Positions 49,401 to 57,772 are shown, numbered from the stretch's first letter. The stretch is DNA of 64,000 bases from ZC4RG30 sp039932715 (GCA_039932715.1 JBDTPN010000008.1:36633-100632), one strand, 5' to 3'. Notes: generated by a model not told the origin, from the sequence alone. Numbers and translations: made by a program.

Positions 49401-51910
49401 ACATTCTTTTCAATGAGGGCCAACGGCGTTACCTGGAATCGCTCAATGCCTACGCGCGGCAATTCGTGCAACCGGCGTCGCGGCCCGATGTCGATTCTGT
49501 GACGGGAATTCCGCCCACCGTGGCCATCGAGCAGCGCGCCAGCCGCGGCGGCCGCAAGAGCACGGTAGCAACGCTGACGGAGATCTATCCGTTCCTGCGC
49601 CTGCTGTATGTGAAGCTGGGCGTGCAGTACTGCCCCGACTGCGAAATCCCCGTGCAGCCGCTGACGCTCGACGGCATGGTCGATGCCGTGACCAGCGCGT
49701 ATCGCAATCAGACAATCAACCTGTTCGCGCCACTGGTAAGCGCCAGAAAGGGTCACTACAAGGAGCTGGCCGAGTGGGCAGCGGCGCATGGTCATGCCTT
49801 CCTGCGTGTGGATGGAGAGCTGGTGCCCACAGCCAAATGGCCCAGGCTGGCGCGATACAATGTCCACGACATCGAGTTGCCGCTGGGCCCGCTGCAGATT
49901 TCGCGCAGCAACTCAACAAAACTGCGCACGCTGCTCGAACGTGGACTGGAGGTGGGCAAGGGCATAGTGCAAGCGCAAGGTGCTTCAGACGGCAAGGACT
50001 CTGCCGCAAAGCTGCGCTCCTTTTCCGCGCGGCGTGCCTGCACCAGTTGCGGCAAGGGCTTTGCGGATCCGGATCCGCAGATGTTCTCCTACAACAGCGC
50101 GCGCGGCTGGTGCACTGAATGTTTTGGCACCGGGGTGGTGCTCGAGGAATTCGATGCCGAGCAGACCGGCGAAGAGAGCGCCTGGGAGGATGTTGAAGGT
50201 GAGCACGTGGCCTGCCGTGCATGCGACGGCAAGCGGCTTAATCCGACGGCACTGGCAGTGCGGTTTCGCGAGCAGTCCATTGCGCAGGTGACGGCACTGC
50301 CGGTGGCGCAGCTGCGTACGTTCCTGCAGAAGCTCAAACTGGCACCGCGTGAACAGGCCATCGGCCAGGACCTGCTGACCGAGATAACCACCCGCCTCGA
50401 GTTCCTGGGACGCGTTGGGCTTTCCTACCTGGGACTGGACCGCGCCGCGCCAACGCTCTCCGGCGGCGAGACGCAGCGATTGCGCCTGGCGGCGCAGCTG
50501 GGATCAAACCTGCGCGGCGTCTGCTATGTGCTGGACGAACCCACCATCGGCCTGCACCCGCGCGACAACCTGCTGCTGCTGGATGCACTGACCGCACTGG
50601 CCGGGGGCCGCAACACCTTGGTGGTAGTCGAGCATGATGAAGAGACAATTCGCCGCGCCGATCACGTGATCGACCTCGGGCCGGGCGCGGGCTCGCGCGG
50701 CGGGCATGTGGTAGGCAGCGGCACCGTGGACGACCTGATGGCAAACCCGGCGTCCATCACGGGCCGCTATCTGCGCGAACCCCTGCGTCACCCGCGCGTA
50801 CCGCGACGGCCGGTGCTGCGGGGTCGTGACGCCACGCCCACGCTGGCCGTGAGGGGCGCCACCCTGCACAACTTGCAGAATGTGGACGTCGACTTCCCGC
50901 TGGGGCGGATCATCGCCATGACCGGCGTGTCGGGATCGGGAAAATCCACGCTGGCTCGCGACGTACTGTATGCCGAATTGGCAGCGGCACTTTCCGCTCG
51001 CGAGAACCGCAAGGGCCCAGCATACGTTGCGCGCAACTGCAAACAGCTCAGCGGTATCGAGCGCATCGAACGGGTGCTGGAGGTGGACCAGACCCCCATC
51101 GGCAGGACGCCGCGCTCCTGCCCGGCCACTTACGTGGGTTTCTGGGATCCAATACGCAAGCTGTTTGCCGCAGCCACGGAGTCGGCGATTCGCGGTTATA
51201 CGGCCAGCCGGTTCTCGTTCAACACCGCTGACGGTCGTTGCGCTTCCTGCGAGGGCCAGGGCATCCGCACCATCGGCATGAGTTTCCTGCCCGACGTGAA
51301 AGTGGTGTGTGACGCCTGCAAGGGGCAGCGCTTCGACCCGGAAACGCTGTCCATCCACTGGCGCGGCAAATCCATCGGCGACATCCTCGCGATGAGTGTC
51401 GACGATGCGGTTGAATTCTTTGCCAGCCATCCGGCCATACATTATCCCCTGTCCCTGCTGCAGGAGGTGGGTCTGGGTTACCTGACACTGGGACAGCAGA
51501 GCCCCACGCTTTCAGGTGGCGAGGCGCAGCGCATCAAGCTGGTGACCGAACTTTCACGCATACGCAGGAACATAGACCCACGCGCGGCCAACAGACAGGC
51601 TGCCAACGCAACCGTTCGCGGTTCCTTCTATGTTCTGGATGAGCCCACCGTGGGCTTGCACATGGCCGACGTGGAGAAAATGATTGGCGTATTGCACCGG
51701 CTGACCGATGCCGGTCACACCGTGCTGGTGATAGAGCACAATCTGGACGTGATCGCGCAGGCCGACTGGGTCATTGACCTGGGCCCGGAAGCCGGCGCCG
51801 GAGGGGGACGAATCGTGGCAAGCGGCACGCCGATGCATATCGCCCGCAGCAAGCGTTCGCACACCGGGCGTTACCTGGCGCAATTCCTGGAACACCGCCA
51901 TGGCGCATGA
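46406..51910 (+). CDS. uvrA: Double-length UvrA (two UvrA halves, four ABC modules)
   Basis: An 1834-residue protein made of two UvrA-like units in one uninterrupted frame. Four Walker A motifs GVSGSGK(S/T) lie near residues 35, 631, 985 and 1507. Four signature motifs TLSGGE(V/A/T)QR are near 473, 830, 1350 and 1700, and DEP(S/T) Walker B sites follow each. Zn-module cysteines (CQGC, CETC, CTSC, CRAC, CASC, CDAC) are present. Canonical UvrA is about 940 residues. In the second unit the interval from Walker A to signature is about 365 residues against 439 in the first, so an inserted domain is reduced there. Such tandem UvrA proteins exist in some proteobacteria and acidobacteria, probably for damage recognition or export-like roles. 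No SOS box is visible. TAGAAT lies 6 bp before the ATG. Confidence 0.93.
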   Translation: MPSAAHIRIVGARQNNLRNLSLDLPLGELTVITGVSGSGKSSLAFDTLYAEGQRRYIETFSPYARQFLDRMERPQVDRIEGIPPAIAIDQTNPVRTSRSTVGTMTEINDHLKLLFARAAKLHCQGCGQLVQRDTAPSILESIRLRAASLGDPRLLICFDVARPANLPEKELRQMLQAQGYVRFVEPSEKSSARNPPKTLTVIQDRLRVGTADSGRISEALDAALHAGRGRIAVHALDDADATQAIWRYSSGLHCAECDISYQDPLPSHFSFNSPLGACETCKGFGRVIGIDAGLVIPDHAKSLGDGAVKPWQTPTGKECQDDMERHAPAAGIPLDVPWNKLTQAQLHWVWQGDGKKGRKHWYGIKGYFEYLERKAYKMHVRVLLSRYRSYTECTACHGARLKPQSLLWRLGGYNFHELALLPAHRCRKVFAELRLPQPFTEADDLLLAEVRARLGFLCDVGLGYLALDRQSRTLSGGEVQRINLTTALGTSLVNTLFVLDEPSIGLHPRDMSRVIGVMRRLRDAGNTLLVVEHDPQIMAEADRIIDMGPGAGEHGGAIIFNGPAREITQCRESLTGDYLAGRRRIEVRPAKKPAQVKGKDKPLQLVLTGASLHNVVDATLEVPLGKLVCVTGVSGSGKSTLVTGLLYPALQRALGKGTESVGHYKKLAGSAALSEAVLVDQSPIGRTTRSNPASHVGAFDPVRQLFAKLPEAKLRGYTPGTFSFNSGTGRCPTCGGNGFEHVEMQLLADVYLKCSTCDGKRYRDEILELRIAAPAGGQANIYEVLQMTVTEAVAFFANEPAVLERLQPLADVGLGYVRLGQPVPTLSGGEAQRLKLAGHLADATASGSRLLIFDEPTTGLHFQDIAQLMRAFDKLLDRGHSLLVIEHNLDVIAGSDWLIEMGPEAGEEGGRIIATGTPAQFTTGRIGHTGQALADYQAGIMHGVRDQPRCAPHAAGPVSIDVRGAREHNLKDVAVSIPHGAMTVMTGVSGSGKSTLAFDILFNEGQRRYLESLNAYARQFVQPASRPDVDSVTGIPPTVAIEQRASRGGRKSTVATLTEIYPFLRLLYVKLGVQYCPDCEIPVQPLTLDGMVDAVTSAYRNQTINLFAPLVSARKGHYKELAEWAAAHGHAFLRVDGELVPTAKWPRLARYNVHDIELPLGPLQISRSNSTKLRTLLERGLEVGKGIVQAQGASDGKDSAAKLRSFSARRACTSCGKGFADPDPQMFSYNSARGWCTECFGTGVVLEEFDAEQTGEESAWEDVEGEHVACRACDGKRLNPTALAVRFREQSIAQVTALPVAQLRTFLQKLKLAPREQAIGQDLLTEITTRLEFLGRVGLSYLGLDRAAPTLSGGETQRLRLAAQLGSNLRGVCYVLDEPTIGLHPRDNLLLLDALTALAGGRNTLVVVEHDEETIRRADHVIDLGPGAGSRGGHVVGSGTVDDLMANPASITGRYLREPLRHPRVPRRPVLRGRDATPTLAVRGATLHNLQNVDVDFPLGRIIAMTGVSGSGKSTLARDVLYAELAAALSARENRKGPAYVARNCKQLSGIERIERVLEVDQTPIGRTPRSCPATYVGFWDPIRKLFAAATESAIRGYTASRFSFNTADGRCASCEGQGIRTIGMSFLPDVKVVCDACKGQRFDPETLSIHWRGKSIGDILAMSVDDAVEFFASHPAIHYPLSLLQEVGLGYLTLGQQSPTLSGGEAQRIKLVTELSRIRRNIDPRAANRQAANATVRGSFYVLDEPTVGLHMADVEKMIGVLHRLTDAGHTVLVIEHNLDVIAQADWVIDLGPEAGAGGGRIVASGTPMHIARSKRSHTGRYLAQFLEHRHGA

Positions 51911-52202
51911 CATCCAATGCTGGAAATGCGGTGTATCACTGGCGCACCTGGCATTGCCCTTCGGTCGCATCGAACGCTGCAAGGCCTGCGACGCGGACAT
52001 TCATGTGTGCAAGCTGTGCAGGGAATTCGACAGGACGTATCCGCAGCAATGCCGCGAACCTACAGTCGAGGAAGTGCGCGACAAGGAACACGCCAACTTC
52101 TGCGACCACTACAAACCCATGGTCGGGGCCTTCAAGGGTGGCAGCAGCGCGGCTGCTGAAAAAGCCAGGTCGGAGTTGGAGAAACTGTTCGGCAAGGGTT
52201 GA
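51900..52202 (+). CDS. Zinc-ribbon protein, 100 residues
   Basis: The ATG at 51900 overlaps the uvrA end by 11 bp. Four CxxC-type sites are visible: CWKCGVSL, CKACDADI, CKLCREF and further single cysteines (QQCREP, NFCDHY). The cysteine pattern of the first 60 residues looks like a zinc-ribbon or rubredoxin-like domain. The C-terminal half is helical and charged (AAEKARSELEKLFGKG). The function is unknown; translational coupling suggests a link with the UvrA protein, but this is only position-based. The stop sits in a hairpin loop. Confidence 0.85.
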   Translation: MAHDIQCWKCGVSLAHLALPFGRIERCKACDADIHVCKLCREFDRTYPQQCREPTVEEVRDKEHANFCDHYKPMVGAFKGGSSAAAEKARSELEKLFGKG

Positions 52203-52211
52203 GTCCCTTGC
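52192..52211. terminator. Hairpin with the stop codon in its loop, between convergent genes
   Basis: GCAAGGG (52192-52198) pairs with CCCTTGC (52205-52211) around TTGAGT, whose TGA (52200-52202) is the stop of the zinc-ribbon gene. There is no T tract. The minus-strand SPOR gene ends 10 bp further on, so the hairpin would serve both transcripts. Confidence 0.5.
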
Positions 52212-52220
52212 GCCAGCGGA

Positions 52221-53903
52221 TCAGACGCTGCCCAGCTTCCCCAGCAATCGCGCGAATCGGCCAGTGGCGCTGTTGTCGGGTTTTTTCACCGGGGCACGGA
52301 TAGCCGAGTCGTTGATGATGGCGCGAGTCTGGCTCTCATCCAGCGTCAGCGTGGAGGCACCGAGTATCTCCAGGGTGGATTCCAGCGGCGTGGCGGCGCC
52401 AGGCGCATACGACTGCTTGAATTGCGCCGCACGCGGCCGCGCAACCGTTCGCTTGCCGGTGGGCTTGCCGCCAGGCTTGCCTGGCTTGGCACCGGGCTTT
52501 GAAGGCGGGTTGGCGCGCGCCATCGCGGCGGCAATCGCGGCGCGGGCGGTTTGCTTTGCCGCGCCCGCGACATCATCGACATCGCGCTTCACCGGCGCGG
52601 GCCGGTCGTCCACGAGCAGCGAGAACCCATCCAGGCCCTGCTTCTCGATTGCCAGCTGCGTTTCAGCCTTCTGTGCAGCGGACGGCTCGCCAAGTCGCGC
52701 CTTGTTGGCCGGTGAGTCGCCGCCGGCACGCTCACGCTCGCGGCTGGCCACGGGCACCACTGCAACCTTGGGATAGTCCGAGCGCACGTAATACGCAACC
52801 TGCGTGGCGGAGTTGGGATCACGGAAGAAGCCCAGGCGCAACCCGTACCAGCGCCTGCCCTGTCGATTGCCTTCCACGTTGTAGAGCGTGTAGGCATCGA
52901 AAATGGCCAGGTGCGCCTGCTTGGTGATATCGATGGGCGTGACCGACCAGACCAGTTGCACGGCAAAGCACGGCGGTGAGTTCTTCTGCGCGTCCAGCCG
53001 GATGTCGGTCAGTGTCTGGGTATCTTCCGGCGTGACCACGCGAACCTGATCCCCGTCGCTCGAATCATCGAATGGCGCGAACGGCGCGTCAGACTTTAGG
53101 GATGAGCCTGGCTCCAGCACGCCCAGAGTCTGGGCGGCATTCAACTGTGATGCCGCGCCTGCCGTGGGCGCTGCGACTACCGGTGGCGCTGCAACGGCAG
53201 GCGGTGCTGCAACAGCAGCTGGTGGTGCAACGGCAGCTGGCGCTGGCTTTGCAGCTGGTGCGGCGACCCTGGCAGCAGCAGTCGCAACCGTCGCGGCGGC
53301 GACAACCTTGGGAACGGCGGGTTTTGCAACGGCCGCGCCAGCCGTGGGCAATGTCGGCATGCCTCTGGATGTGGGATCGCTCAACTGCGCAAGTACATTG
53401 CGCACGTTGGACATTGCATCGAGCGCGGGCAAGGCAGGAGCCGCGCGCGCAACAGCAGGCGCCAGCGTCGGCATTATTACCGTGGGCGGCGTGACAGCAG
53501 GCAGCGCAACAATCGCAGGCGCGGCAGCGGGAGCCACCGCGATTTCCGGCACAGGTACCGGTGGCGCAGCCACCGCCGCAACCACTGCTTCCGGACGCAT
53601 GCGTCGCGTCGGGGTGGGACTGCTGGGCGCAGGACCTGCCCATGCGGCCGGATAGATATCGCGCACGCTTGCAAGCAGTGACTCTGCCGCTTCTTGCGAC
53701 TGGAAATAACCCATGTGCAGGCGGAAGCGCTCGCGTCCGTCCTCACGTTGGCGCGTGACAAAGAACGTGTGCTTCTTGAGTTCTGGCGTCGACGGGTGCG
53801 TGAGCGCCATCGGCGAAGTGGATGCACAGAGATTGATAACGAACAGCTGCGCGCCTGCTGCGCCTGCTGTTGCCGTCATCTGCTCTGCCATGTTTGCGCT
53901 CAT
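52221..53903 (-). CDS. SPOR-type envelope protein under riboswitch control
   Basis: A 560-residue protein that starts at ATG 53903. Two similar SPOR-like modules are visible: about residues 15-95 (QLFVINLCAS ... FRLHMGYFQSQEAAESLLASV) and about 315-400 (CFAVQLVWSVTPI ... YGLRLGFFRDPNSATQVAYYV). Each ends in the beta-alpha-beta pattern with a Gly-x-Phe and a following helix that marks SPOR domains. Between them is a 190-residue Ala/Pro/Val linker. The C-terminal third is basic and Pro-rich, then a helical tail (LESTLEILGASTLTLDESQTRAIIN). There is no clear signal peptide, so its cellular side is uncertain. SPOR domains bind denuded peptidoglycan glycans. A c-di-GMP-I riboswitch lies in its leader, and GGDEF-EAL is the next gene upstream. 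Confidence 0.85.
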   Translation of the reverse strand: MSANMAEQMTATAGAAGAQLFVINLCASTSPMALTHPSTPELKKHTFFVTRQREDGRERFRLHMGYFQSQEAAESLLASVRDIYPAAWAGPAPSSPTPTRRMRPEAVVAAVAAPPVPVPEIAVAPAAAPAIVALPAVTPPTVIMPTLAPAVARAAPALPALDAMSNVRNVLAQLSDPTSRGMPTLPTAGAAVAKPAVPKVVAAATVATAAARVAAPAAKPAPAAVAPPAAVAAPPAVAAPPVVAAPTAGAASQLNAAQTLGVLEPGSSLKSDAPFAPFDDSSDGDQVRVVTPEDTQTLTDIRLDAQKNSPPCFAVQLVWSVTPIDITKQAHLAIFDAYTLYNVEGNRQGRRWYGLRLGFFRDPNSATQVAYYVRSDYPKVAVVPVASRERERAGGDSPANKARLGEPSAAQKAETQLAIEKQGLDGFSLLVDDRPAPVKRDVDDVAGAAKQTARAAIAAAMARANPPSKPGAKPGKPGGKPTGKRTVARPRAAQFKQSYAPGAATPLESTLEILGASTLTLDESQTRAIINDSAIRAPVKKPDNSATGRFARLLGKLGSV

Positions 53904-53934
53904 TACGTGAAACTCCAGAGAAGACTTCTCTTCC

Positions 53935-54016
53935 GGGCGGCTCCGCTGTCCTGGAGGAAACATCCCCTTTAGACCGGTGGCTTTGCGTCCCCGTCTTTCG
54001 ACAGGTTTGCCTTTGT
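53935..54016 (-). promoter_or_regulatory. Cyclic di-GMP-I (GEMM-I) riboswitch
   Basis: The minus strand reads GGCAAACC (rc of 54004-54011), then a hairpin CCTGTC-GAAA-GACGGG with a GNRA tetraloop, then GGGACGCAAAGCC (rc of 53979-53991), CCGG and CTAAA (rc of 53968-53977), and ends in the second stem AGCGGAGCCGCC. The order GGCAAACC, GAAA loop, GGGACGCAAAGCC, CCGGxCTAA is the conserved core of GEMM-I as in Vibrio Vc2. It lies in the 5' leader of the SPOR gene. The segment CTCCAG in the aptamer (rc of 53951-53956) is the exact complement of the ribosome site CTGGAG (rc of 53913-53918), and a palindrome (53917-53931) overlaps that site, which suggests control of translation. Which state is ON cannot be told from sequence. 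Confidence 0.9.
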
Positions 54017-54026
54017 CACGAGTGTG

Positions 54027-54055
54027 AGTGTCTGTGTCCGGCGACGCTGCGTCAA
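54027..54055 (-). promoter_or_regulatory. Candidate promoter of the riboswitch transcript
   Basis: On the minus strand TTGACG (rc of 54050-54055) and GACACT (rc of 54027-54032) are spaced by 17 bp. The predicted start, about 54020, is a few bases before the first conserved riboswitch segment (GGCAAACC), which makes the site plausible despite the weak -10 box. Confidence 0.55.
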
Positions 54056-54096
54056 GAACTCATTCATGACGATATGTCGCATCGGCCAGTGTCATT

Positions 54097-56934
54097 TCAC
54101 GCGCGTGAGGCCTGCATCAAGTCATCCTCCACTATCATGCCCTGCAGCATTTCCGACATCGCTGCAACCGGCAGCGGCCGCGCCAGGTAATACCCCTGCG
54201 CCACATCACAGCCGCGCTCACGCAGGAATTCCAGTTGCTCCACGGTTTCCACTCCCTCGGCGATGACGCGCTTGCCCACTGCATGCGCCATGACGATGAT
54301 CGAACTTGCCAGCGCCGCGGCGGCGGGATTCACGGCAACTTCCTCGATGAAGCTGCGATCAATCTTCACCGCGTGCACCGGGTAGCGCCGCAGATTGTTC
54401 AATGCAGTCAGGCCGGTTCCAAAATCGTCCAGCACCAGGCCCACGCCCAGCTGCGCCAGTTCCGCTATCGAGTTCTGGCTTGCTGCATCAGTCAGCGCGG
54501 CTTCCTTGAGTTCAAGATCAAGGCGCGCTGGATCAACATGGTGTCGGTCAAGTACGCGTCGCAGGTTGGGAAGCAGTCCCGGATCGCGCAGCTGCTGCAC
54601 GGACAGGTTCACGGACATGCGCGGCGGTTCCATACCCTGCGCCTGCCATTGCGCGATCTGTGCGCAGGCCGCCTCGATCACCCAGCCACCCAGATCCACG
54701 ATCAGTCCGGATTCCTCTGCAGCGGGAATGAAGTCCGCGGATGCAATTACACCTTCGCGTGGCGACTGCCAGCGCAGCAGGGCCTCGACTCCGGTAATCC
54801 GTCCATCCGGCACGCCATATTGCGGCTGGAAGTACAACGCAAATTCGTGGCGCTTGAAGGCGCGCGTCAGGCCGCTCTCGGCGACGCGCGTGGCACGGCG
54901 CGACATCCTGGGGTTGTAGAACACGGCTTCACCCTGGCCCAGGCTCTTGGCGCGATACATGGCCAGGTCAGCGTTGTGCAGCAGTTCGTCTATCTGTGCG
55001 CCGTCATCCGGGAACAGCGCTATGCCGATGCTGCCGCGAACCTGATGGTCCTTGCCGGAGATGCTCACCGGCAATGCCAGCGAGTGGATGATCCGCTCGG
55101 CCACCGCGGATGCTGCATCAGGATCCTGTACGTTGCGCACGATCACGGTGAACTCGTCGCCGCCGAGACGTGCAACGGTGTCTCCTTCCTTGACGCAGGC
55201 ACGCAGGCGCTGCGCGATGATGGCCAGCAATTGATCGCCGGCCTTGTGCCCCAGCGAATCGTTGACCTTCTTGAAATGATCGAGGTCGATATAGATCAAC
55301 GCGCCGCGCGACGGCGCGTTTACCGCGGCTGTCAGCTCCTGCGCCAGGCGGTCGCGGAACAGCAGCCGGTTGGGCAACTGCGTCAACGGATCGAAATGTG
55401 CCTGCCGATAGAGTTGCTCCGCGCGCGACGAGCTGGACAACACGGCTGACAGGCGCTGCGCGCACTGCGTGCCGCAACCCGCGACGTGCGCACCATTGGC
55501 GGGCGGGTCGACGTAGCCCACGGAGAGTATGGCAGCGAGCCTGTCGTTCACCACCACCGGCCAGACCCAGAAGAACTGCGAGCCATCGGCCTGCAGCGGC
55601 TTGAGGAAACTGTGGCGCTCGTCCTCGCAGCGCATGATGGTCAGGCCGGTCCTGGATTCCAGCAGCGTGGTGGCCATCTGTTCTTCCACCACCACACGAT
55701 TGACTGGGAAATCCCCGTCAGCACTCACGGCGAACAGGCGCCCATGCCCTTCGGCATCGGAATCCATCAATGTGACGCCCACATTGCGCGCCTGGGTCAC
55801 GCCGCACACCAGCGTCAGCACGCGATCGATGACAAATTCGAATTCGCCACCCGCAATCAACAATGTGTCGATGTCGGCCAACGCGCCGGCGGTCTCGCGC
55901 TGGCTCTCGATGACCATGGCTGTCCGGTTGAACGCGTCGACAACCTCGAGCAGCTCCGAGCTGGCGCGACGATCGACTTCCACGGGAATCCGACGCTCGG
56001 GCAACTGCACCAGTGCGCGTCGCAATTTGCGCAGCGTGGGCAGGTAGCCGGCCGATGTGACAGCGCCGGCGATCAGGGCCAACGCCACCGCCAGCGCGCC
56101 CAATGGCAGGTAGTTGGCTATGGAGGTGGTCAGGAAATACGCCAGGGGCTTGACCGGGGCAGCAGCCACCATCGCCATTTGCGCGCCGGAAGCGCCGGGA
56201 GGTCTGGCCAGGGCCGCGACCGAGCCGATCCAGGCATTGTGGCCGTCGTGCCAGGCCACCGGCAATGCGGCGGCCGCCTGTTCGCTCTCTGACATGCGAC
56301 GCAGGAAAAGGCCTGTCAGGGCGCTGGAGTTCTCCAGCGATCCGGAAAGCGTCCCACCTGCATCGATTCCCAGCAGCTGGAACCCGGAGCCCGAATTGCG
56401 CGCCGGTTCCCACAACCATTCCGGGGCGAACTGGGCAACCAGCAGTCGCTGCTGCCCGGAAGCCAGCGCCTGTCGCGCGACATACAGGCCCTGCTCCCCT
56501 GCCGGATCATGGAACGAAAGCAGCACGGATCTTCCTGACTGCAGGCTCTCTAGCTGACCTGCGGCCAGCTGAAACTGCCGTGAACCTGCCCGCGCGATTC
56601 CGTTTTCATCGATGGACGTGACCGTCATCCAGGCAAACATGCCGGTGGTTTCGGCGCGCGACCACAACGCGGCTGCCCGTGGTCCCACGTCGCGCTCTGC
56701 CAGGGACAATGTTCGCAGAACACCTATGGCCGTGCGGATGCGCCGCGCGACCGAACCCGCGGCCTGGCTGGCCAGCCGCTCCACCTGCTGCTGCTGCAAC
56801 TGGCTTGACTCGCGCTGCGCATGCCTTGCGTCCAGCCAGATAAAGGCAACGAGCATAAGCATTGCGCAGACCGCTGCCGACAGGGCAACGCGGCGACCCA
56901 GTCCGTTGAAAATTGCGGCACGTGGACTGTGCAT
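54097..56934 (-). CDS. Membrane GGDEF-EAL bifunctional c-di-GMP protein
   Basis: A 945-residue protein that starts at ATG 56934 behind AAGG. TM1 (VALSAAVCAMLMLVAFIWL, about 17-35) and TM2 (LGALAVALALIAGAVTSAGY, about 305-325) flank a periplasmic region (about 36-300). A GAF-like region (about 385-520) follows, then GGDEF with an intact GGDEF site at about 591 (ARLGGDEFTVIV) and DLDHFKKVNDSLGH, and EAL with EALLRW (about 715), NLSVQQL, LELKEAAL, DDFGTG, VKIDRSF and EGVET all intact. Both active sites look functional, so it may make and degrade c-di-GMP. The nearest downstream gene on the strand is controlled by a c-di-GMP riboswitch. Confidence 0.93.
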   Translation of the reverse strand: MHSPRAAIFNGLGRRVALSAAVCAMLMLVAFIWLDARHAQRESSQLQQQQVERLASQAAGSVARRIRTAIGVLRTLSLAERDVGPRAAALWSRAETTGMFAWMTVTSIDENGIARAGSRQFQLAAGQLESLQSGRSVLLSFHDPAGEQGLYVARQALASGQQRLLVAQFAPEWLWEPARNSGSGFQLLGIDAGGTLSGSLENSSALTGLFLRRMSESEQAAAALPVAWHDGHNAWIGSVAALARPPGASGAQMAMVAAAPVKPLAYFLTTSIANYLPLGALAVALALIAGAVTSAGYLPTLRKLRRALVQLPERRIPVEVDRRASSELLEVVDAFNRTAMVIESQRETAGALADIDTLLIAGGEFEFVIDRVLTLVCGVTQARNVGVTLMDSDAEGHGRLFAVSADGDFPVNRVVVEEQMATTLLESRTGLTIMRCEDERHSFLKPLQADGSQFFWVWPVVVNDRLAAILSVGYVDPPANGAHVAGCGTQCAQRLSAVLSSSSRAEQLYRQAHFDPLTQLPNRLLFRDRLAQELTAAVNAPSRGALIYIDLDHFKKVNDSLGHKAGDQLLAIIAQRLRACVKEGDTVARLGGDEFTVIVRNVQDPDAASAVAERIIHSLALPVSISGKDHQVRGSIGIALFPDDGAQIDELLHNADLAMYRAKSLGQGEAVFYNPRMSRRATRVAESGLTRAFKRHEFALYFQPQYGVPDGRITGVEALLRWQSPREGVIASADFIPAAEESGLIVDLGGWVIEAACAQIAQWQAQGMEPPRMSVNLSVQQLRDPGLLPNLRRVLDRHHVDPARLDLELKEAALTDAASQNSIAELAQLGVGLVLDDFGTGLTALNNLRRYPVHAVKIDRSFIEEVAVNPAAAALASSIIVMAHAVGKRVIAEGVETVEQLEFLRERGCDVAQGYYLARPLPVAAMSEMLQGMIVEDDLMQASRA

Positions 56935-57041
56935 TGCCTTGGTCGGAATCCTGCCTGGAGAATGGCAGCATTGGACAATGCAGCCCGGGGTGCGCGATGT
57001 GCGCCACATCACCAATCAGGAAGCCTGGCCGGCAACTCTTT

Positions 57042-57743
57042 TCAGGTGCGGGGGCGCAGCCCTGAATCTGCCAGTGCCCGCAGAGCCTGGCCCGCATACA
57101 CATTGACACCGCGGCGCTGGGCACGCGCTGCTGCCAGCATGGCCGCAGCCACATCCCGGGCCGCAATTCCGCGGTATTGCGCCATTGCCCCCAACAACAA
57201 GGGGTTGACCAGGGGCATGAACAGCGTGGCCACCAACTCCAGGGGCCGCACATCGGACCGCGTGCCCAGCAGCAGGCCGGGCCGCATGATTTGCAAGGAG
57301 GCGAAACGCAGGTCGCGCAGCGCCACTTCGAGCCTGCCCTTGACGCCAAGATAGGCATTGCGCGATTGCGGATTGGCGCCTGCCGACGAGATGACAATCA
57401 ACTGCGTGGCGCCGAAGGAATGCGCGGCACGGGCGAAGCTGACCACCAGGTCGAGGTCCACCTTTTCACGTTCTTCGACCGAGCCGGCGCTGCGCCGGGT
57501 GGAACCGATGCAGCAGAAGGCGTCGTCGCAGCGCATGCCGGCCAGGCGTGCGCGGGTTTCTTCCAGCGGGACTATACGGTTGGCCAGACGGGGGTTGTCG
57601 AAAGGCAGGGGTCGGCGGGACACCGCATATACGCGCGAATAGTCCGTCGCCATCAGCAGCTGGCGCAGCAACTCGCTACCTACCAACCCACTGCCACCTG
57701 CCAGCAATGCGACGCGCTGCGTTCGGGGTGCCTCATCCGCCAT
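57042..57743 (-). CDS. NAD(P)-binding Rossmann protein, HTATIP2/TIP30-like
   Basis: A 233-residue protein. The nucleotide-binding motif is VALLAGGSGLVGSELLRQLL (GxxGxxG), then VYAVSRRPL, DDAFCCIGSTRRSAGS, and VISSAGANPQSRNAYLGVKGRLEVAL, where SSAGA...Y..K matches the atypical-SDR catalytic S/Y/K positions. The C-terminal half has LQIMRPGLLLGTR. Such proteins are short-chain-dehydrogenase relatives of unclear substrate (oxidoreductase HTATIP2 in annotation). It is divergent from the TPR-TonB gene with 29 bp between. The GGDEF-EAL gene on the same strand starts 108 bp past its stop. Confidence 0.88.
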   Translation of the reverse strand: MADEAPRTQRVALLAGGSGLVGSELLRQLLMATDYSRVYAVSRRPLPFDNPRLANRIVPLEETRARLAGMRCDDAFCCIGSTRRSAGSVEEREKVDLDLVVSFARAAHSFGATQLIVISSAGANPQSRNAYLGVKGRLEVALRDLRFASLQIMRPGLLLGTRSDVRPLELVATLFMPLVNPLLLGAMAQYRGIAARDVAAAMLAAARAQRRGVNVYAGQALRALADSGLRPRT

Positions 57744-57772
57744 GTCCTGATTCTGCCTATAATCGGCTCGTC

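Noticed and set aside
46865..49867. A 1000-codon open frame on the minus strand inside the long uvrA gene
   Set aside because: It is antisense to conserved UvrA motifs in all parts and has no recognisable domain or start signal. Long antisense frames are expected in high-GC codon usage.
46406..51910. Two uvrA genes fused by a missed stop or sequencing error
   Set aside because: One frame runs through without a break, the linker region reads as normal protein, and tandem UvrA proteins of this size are known in other bacteria.
53150..53560. Ala/Pro-coding triplet-like repeats taken for a microsatellite or CRISPR-like array
   Set aside because: Units are irregular, in frame, and explained by the Ala/Pro linker of the SPOR protein; no spacers are visible.
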